A stretch of 64,000 nt of DNA, taken from Pelagimonas sp017744045 (GTDB lineage: Bacteria > Pseudomonadota > Alphaproteobacteria > Rhodobacterales > Rhodobacteraceae). The stretch's first letter is position 1. Every line of letters starts with the position of its first letter. This document shows positions 60,876-64,000 of this stretch, in pieces. The position numbers and the translations under genes were made by a program. The stretch is taken from assembly GCF_017744045.1 (NCBI RefSeq), contig NZ_JAGHRD010000009.1. One strand, 5' to 3'. Below the pieces are notes generated by a model. That model did not search any database and was not told the DNA's origin. It worked only from the letters and a program-made list of their open reading frames with translations.

Positions 60876-61325
60876 ATGTCTGAGAACGAGAAAATCTTTT
60901 TCTATTCTCAGACCGATGCCTATTCGGAATTCTCCAACTTTGCCCCCTATGGTGTGGCCATGGACGGCGCATGGTGGTCCACTGTTGAGCATTACTTTCA
61001 AGCTCAGAAGTTTGCGGATCAAGACTATCGCCGCAAAATCCGCCTTTCCAATCGCCCCAAAGATGCCAAAGCGCTTGGCATGACTCGCTCACTGCCGCTG
61101 CGCGATGATTGGGAGGAGGTCAAAGATGGCATCATGCTCAGCGCCGTGCGGACAAAGTTCCAAACACATGACCATTGTCGCGACTTGCTTTTGTCGACCG
61201 GCAACCGCGAGATCATCGAAAATGCGCCCATGGATGCCTATTGGGGCTGTGGGCCAGATGGGAACGGGCTGAACAAGCTTGGGAAAATTCTGATGCAAGT
61301 GCGTCAAGACCTGCAAACACCCTGA
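60876..61325 (+). CDS. NADAR-family (YbiA-like) N-glycosidase
   Basis: Protein of 149 residues of the NADAR/DUF1768 family: FYSQTDAYSEFSNFAPYGVAMDG, WWSTVEHYFQAQKFADQDYR, then MLSAVRTKFQTH and the terminal YWGCGPDGNGLNKLGKILM. YbiA members cleave unstable riboflavin intermediates; others remove ADP-ribose from modified nucleobases. With a nucleoside hydrolase two genes upstream, a role in cleaning damaged or ADP-ribosylated nucleosides is a reasonable inference. Confidence 0.92.
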   Translation: MSENEKIFFYSQTDAYSEFSNFAPYGVAMDGAWWSTVEHYFQAQKFADQDYRRKIRLSNRPKDAKALGMTRSLPLRDDWEEVKDGIMLSAVRTKFQTHDHCRDLLLSTGNREIIENAPMDAYWGCGPDGNGLNKLGKILMQVRQDLQTP

Positions 61326-61356
61326 CAAAGGCACATCTCTGCCCTATCTATTGCCC

Positions 61357-62775
61357 ATGACCATGCACATCCCTTTTGACAACAGCTATGCCCGCCTCCC
61401 CGAGGCCTTTTTCAGCCGCCAGGCTCCGATCCCGGTCGCCAAACCCTCTTTGATCGCGTTCAATGAAGATCTGGCCAAAGAGCTTGGCATCACGGGCCAT
61501 CCCACAGCCGAGGATATTGCCGCCTTGGCCGGGAATGCACTGCCTGAGGGGGCCGAGCCCATCGCGCAACTCTATGCCGGGCATCAATTTGGCCAGTTCA
61601 ACCCGCAACTGGGCGACGGGCGCGCGGTTTTGCTGGGCGAAATTGTTGATACACATGGAGTTCGGCGTGACATCCAGCTCAAAGGATCGGGTCAAACCCC
61701 CTATAGCCGTCGTGGCGATGGGCGGGCCTGGTTGGGGCCGGTCCTGCGCGAATATGTGGTGTCCGAGGCCATGCATGCTCTTGGCGTGCCGACCACCCGC
61801 GCCCTGGCCGCCACGCGAACTGGTCAGGATGTCATACGTGAACGCCCCCTGCCCGGCGCGGTTCTGACCCGTGTGGCGCAAAGCCATATCCGGGTGGGCA
61901 CCTTTCAGATCTTTGCCGCACGCCGCGATGTACAATCCCTGCAGACCCTGTTCGACTACACCATCGCGCGCCACTACCCCGCGGCCAAGGACCCCGGCGA
62001 TCTTTTGCAAATGGTCATCGACCGTCAGGCGGCCCTGATCCCGCATTGGATGTCCTTTGGGTTCATCCATGGGGTAATGAACACCGACAATTGCACGCTC
62101 TCGGGTGAGACCATCGACTATGGGCCCTGTGCCTTCCTGGATGGGTTTGACGCCCATGGCCGCTATTCCTCGATCGATCATCATGGTCGTTATGCCTATA
62201 GCGCCCAGGCCGATATCATCGTTTGGAACATGGCGCAGTTGGCCACGTCGCTTGTGCTGCTGATGCCTGACACCGATGCCGCGATTGAACAGTTCACCGC
62301 GCAGATCAATGCCATGCCCGAGTTGATCCGTAACAACTGGCTGACACGCTTTGCCGCCAAGATCGGCATTGCGGCCCCCAAACCCGAGGATGATGCGCTG
62401 GTGAGCGACCTGCTCAAGCTCATGCATCAGGACCGGGCCGATTTCACCAATACATTCCGCGCCTTGACCGCCGAGTCCGCGCGCGAAGAATTCTCGGACC
62501 AAGCCGGATATGACGCCTGGCACATGCGCTGGCAGGCCCGTTTGTCCAATGAAACCGACCCGACCACGGTGATGACCCTGGCCAACCCGGCCTTTATTCC
62601 GCGCAATCACCAGATCGAAGAAATGATTGCCGCCGCAGTCGAAGGCGATGACAGCCTGTTCCATCGTTTGAACAAAGTGCTCGCCACCCCTTTTGACGAA
62701 CAACCGGCACATTCCGACCTGCAATCGCCGCCCCGCCCGGAAGAGGAAGTCAAAGCCACTTTCTGCGGCACCTGA
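61357..62775 (+). CDS. selO: SelO/YdiU pseudokinase-fold protein AMPylase
   Basis: Protein of 472 residues that transfers AMP from ATP to hydroxyl side chains in characterised homologues, in response to redox stress. It has YAGHQFGQFNPQLGDGRAVLLGE, LKGSGQTPYSRRGDGRAWLGPVLREYVVSEAMHALGVPTTRALA and the metal-binding GVMNTDNCTLSGETIDYGPCAFLD. The C-terminal FCGT holds the Cys equivalent to selenocysteine in eukaryotic SelO. The start codon is uncertain (ATG 61357 or 61363), with no clear ribosome-binding site. It follows NADAR by 31 bases. Confidence 0.93.
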   Translation: MTMHIPFDNSYARLPEAFFSRQAPIPVAKPSLIAFNEDLAKELGITGHPTAEDIAALAGNALPEGAEPIAQLYAGHQFGQFNPQLGDGRAVLLGEIVDTHGVRRDIQLKGSGQTPYSRRGDGRAWLGPVLREYVVSEAMHALGVPTTRALAATRTGQDVIRERPLPGAVLTRVAQSHIRVGTFQIFAARRDVQSLQTLFDYTIARHYPAAKDPGDLLQMVIDRQAALIPHWMSFGFIHGVMNTDNCTLSGETIDYGPCAFLDGFDAHGRYSSIDHHGRYAYSAQADIIVWNMAQLATSLVLLMPDTDAAIEQFTAQINAMPELIRNNWLTRFAAKIGIAAPKPEDDALVSDLLKLMHQDRADFTNTFRALTAESAREEFSDQAGYDAWHMRWQARLSNETDPTTVMTLANPAFIPRNHQIEEMIAAAVEGDDSLFHRLNKVLATPFDEQPAHSDLQSPPRPEEEVKATFCGT

Positions 62776-62866
62776 GCGCAGCAACCGCAACACCACAAAT
62801 TTCCCCCTACACTTTTGCCCATCCCATGGCACTCTGTCCCCAGTTAGTCTGGGAAAGGAATGTGTC

Positions 62867-63649
62867 ATGGGTCTGATGGGAACACTGGCAAAGGTGGCTT
62901 TGGGATATGCGGCAGCGCGCGGGGTCGACAAACTGTCAGGCGGCGCAGGCCTTGCCGGGTTGATGGGTGGCGGGGCCCAGATCAAGGGACAGGAACCAAC
63001 CTCGCAAATGCAAGCGCAGATGGGCCAATTGATGTCAGGGCAAATGCCCGACGGGGCTGGCAACCCGATGCAGGAGATGATGGAGAAATTCCAGCAAGGC
63101 GGGCTTGGCGCGATGATGGGCGGTGACAGCAACCCCATGGCCGAGATGATGGACAAGGTCACCGGTGGGTTCGATCTTTCATCGCTCATGGGCGGCGGCG
63201 GGGCTGGCTTGGCCGGAGCCATGGCCGCGGCCCAGGGCGGCGGGCTTTCCAGCATGTTGGATGCCTTCAACAACAAGGACACCACGCCCGAAAGCGAAGA
63301 AATGGCCGGCCTGATGTTGCGCGCCATGATCCAGGCCGCCAAGGCAGATGGCGGCATTGACGAAGCGGAAAAAGCCAAGCTGCTGGAAACAATCGGCGAG
63401 GATGCCGATCCTGAGGATATGGCCTTTGTCCAGGCGCAACTGGACGGGCCGGTCAATCCCGAAGCCTTGGCCAATGACACGCCCGAGGCCCAGCGTATGC
63501 AGGTTTATTCTGCCTCGCTCATGACCATCAAGGTCGACACCCAGGCCGAAGCGGAATATCTACACGACCTTGCCGGGGCCATGGGATTGGATGAAAACAC
63601 CGTCAATATGCTGCATATGCAGATGGGCATGCAGCCGCTTTACAACTGA
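62867..63649 (+). CDS. TerB-like tellurite-resistance-type protein with Gly/Met-rich N-terminus
   Basis: Protein of 260 residues. The first 140 are low complexity, rich in Gly, Met and Ala (GGGLSSMLDAFNN), with a short N-terminal amphipathic helix; the C-terminal 110 residues (MLRAMIQAAKADGGIDEAEKAKLLETIGEDADPEDMAFVQAQL, then MQVYSASLMTIKVDTQAEAEYLHDLAGAMGLDENTVNMLH) are a TerB/DUF533 helical domain. The function is unknown, perhaps envelope stress. AAAGGAA lies 6 bases upstream. Confidence 0.85.
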   Translation: MGLMGTLAKVALGYAAARGVDKLSGGAGLAGLMGGGAQIKGQEPTSQMQAQMGQLMSGQMPDGAGNPMQEMMEKFQQGGLGAMMGGDSNPMAEMMDKVTGGFDLSSLMGGGGAGLAGAMAAAQGGGLSSMLDAFNNKDTTPESEEMAGLMLRAMIQAAKADGGIDEAEKAKLLETIGEDADPEDMAFVQAQLDGPVNPEALANDTPEAQRMQVYSASLMTIKVDTQAEAEYLHDLAGAMGLDENTVNMLHMQMGMQPLYN

Positions 63650-63654
63650 AACAC

Positions 63655-63663
63655 TTATCCACA
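63655..63663 (+). other. Perfect DnaA-box sequence
   Basis: TTATCCACA lies 5 bases after the TerB-like gene and about 80 bases before the Fur-family gene. See the matching site at 39381. Confidence 0.4.
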
Positions 63664-63739
63664 GCGCGCGCCTTTGGTCTTGGCCTGAGGCGCGACTTTG
63701 CCTATGAGAGGCGAAATTTTCGAGCCGGGGCTGGACCAA

Positions 63740-64000
63740 ATGACCGACACCATCATCGCGCGTTGCGCCGCCAAGGGTTTGCGCATGACAGGCCAGCGCC
63801 GGATCATTGCCGAAGTTCTGGAAAGCTCCAAAGATCACCCGGATGTCGAAGAACTCTATGCCCGCGCCTCGGCTCGCGATGATGGGATTTCCATCGCAAC
63901 GGTCTATCGGACGGTGAAACTGTTCGAAGAGGCTGGGATTCTGGAACGGGTGGATTTTGGCGATGGGCGCGCGCGCTACGAAGATGCCGAGCGCGAGCAC
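63740..64000 (+). CDS. Fur-family transcriptional regulator, N-terminal part
   Basis: The first 87 codons of a Fur/Mur-type metalloregulator run off the window end: MTDTIIARCAAKGLRMTGQR, EVLESSKDHPDVEELYARAS and SIATVYRTVKLFEEAGILERVDFGDGRARYE form the winged-helix DNA-binding domain and hinge. The sequence is closer to Fur/Mur than to Irr, Zur or PerR. An in-frame ATG at 63704 would add 12 residues; I prefer 63740 by family length. The metal-binding domain is outside the window. Confidence 0.88.
   Translation, partial: MTDTIIARCAAKGLRMTGQRRIIAEVLESSKDHPDVEELYARASARDDGISIATVYRTVKLFEEAGILERVDFGDGRARYEDAEREH

Noticed and set aside
61348..63480. 710-codon open frame on the minus strand opposite selO and the TerB-like gene
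   Set aside because: It spans two well-supported plus-strand genes and their gap, and shows no domain.

Overview
The window is a dense, GC-rich (about 60% by eye) chromosomal segment of an alphaproteobacterium, most likely of the Rhodobacteraceae (Roseobacter group). Indicators are the nifR3-ntrB-ntrC-ntrY order with an NtrC that lacks the GAFTGA loop, a fused IspDF, the alphaproteobacterial SOS box GTTC-N7-GTTC in front of lexA, family-restricted hypothetical genes (DUF6456, DUF6477, Hint_2, DUF1638) and a holin/endolysin pair like the one that releases the Rhodobacter gene transfer agent. I saw no transposase, integrase, prophage structural gene, CRISPR array, tRNA or rRNA. No gene-free stretch exceeds 300 bases.

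Layout. 1-4.6 kb: nitrogen regulation (ntrY fragment, ntrC, ntrB, nifR3/dus), all on the minus strand. 4.8-6.9 kb: ispDF, pgpA, pncC/cinA. 7.2-9.3 kb: amtB and a LuxR solo. 9.5-19 kb: MmgE/PrpD, a COQ10-like protein, hpt, a PAS protein, a Sel1 protein, cytochromes c' and c, lipA, a peroxiredoxin and two Rhodobacteraceae hypotheticals. 19.2-28.6 kb: corrinoid-type methyl transfer genes (MttB-like methyltransferase, homocysteine S-methyltransferase, corrinoid protein, DUF1638) mixed with NUDIX, guaA, ydcF, an ABM monooxygenase and a radical SAM gene. 28.6-33.6 kb: EamA transporter/HxlR pair, Hint protein, an orphan membrane protein and a polysaccharide deacetylase homologue. 33.7-42.2 kb: trpG-trpD-ung-trpC-moaC-(GIY-YIG)-moeA, lexA and comEC. 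42.3-49 kb: gltX, gltA, a large acidic repeat protein, a PaaG-like hydratase and a DUF2087 protein. 49.2-53 kb: ccmH-ccmF and holin/endolysin. 53-58 kb: cupin, DUF1097 and pgi-pgl-zwf (upper Entner-Doudoroff/pentose phosphate). 58-64 kb: radical SAM protein, a 58-residue zinc-ribbon membrane protein, nucleoside hydrolase-GNAT-NADAR-SelO, a TerB-like protein and the start of a Fur-family regulator.

The most unusual content is the scattered B12-dependent methyl-transfer set (19.2-28.6 kb), the stand-alone lysis module at 51.8-52.9 kb, a structured element in front of lipA, a three-copy intergenic repeat family, several perfect palindromes that look like operators, a GIY-YIG/DUF4357 gene inserted in the molybdopterin operon, and the unlisted small zinc-ribbon protein at 59.1 kb. 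Gene ends are tightly packed: many neighbours overlap by ATGA/GTGA, and several convergent pairs overlap at their 3' ends.
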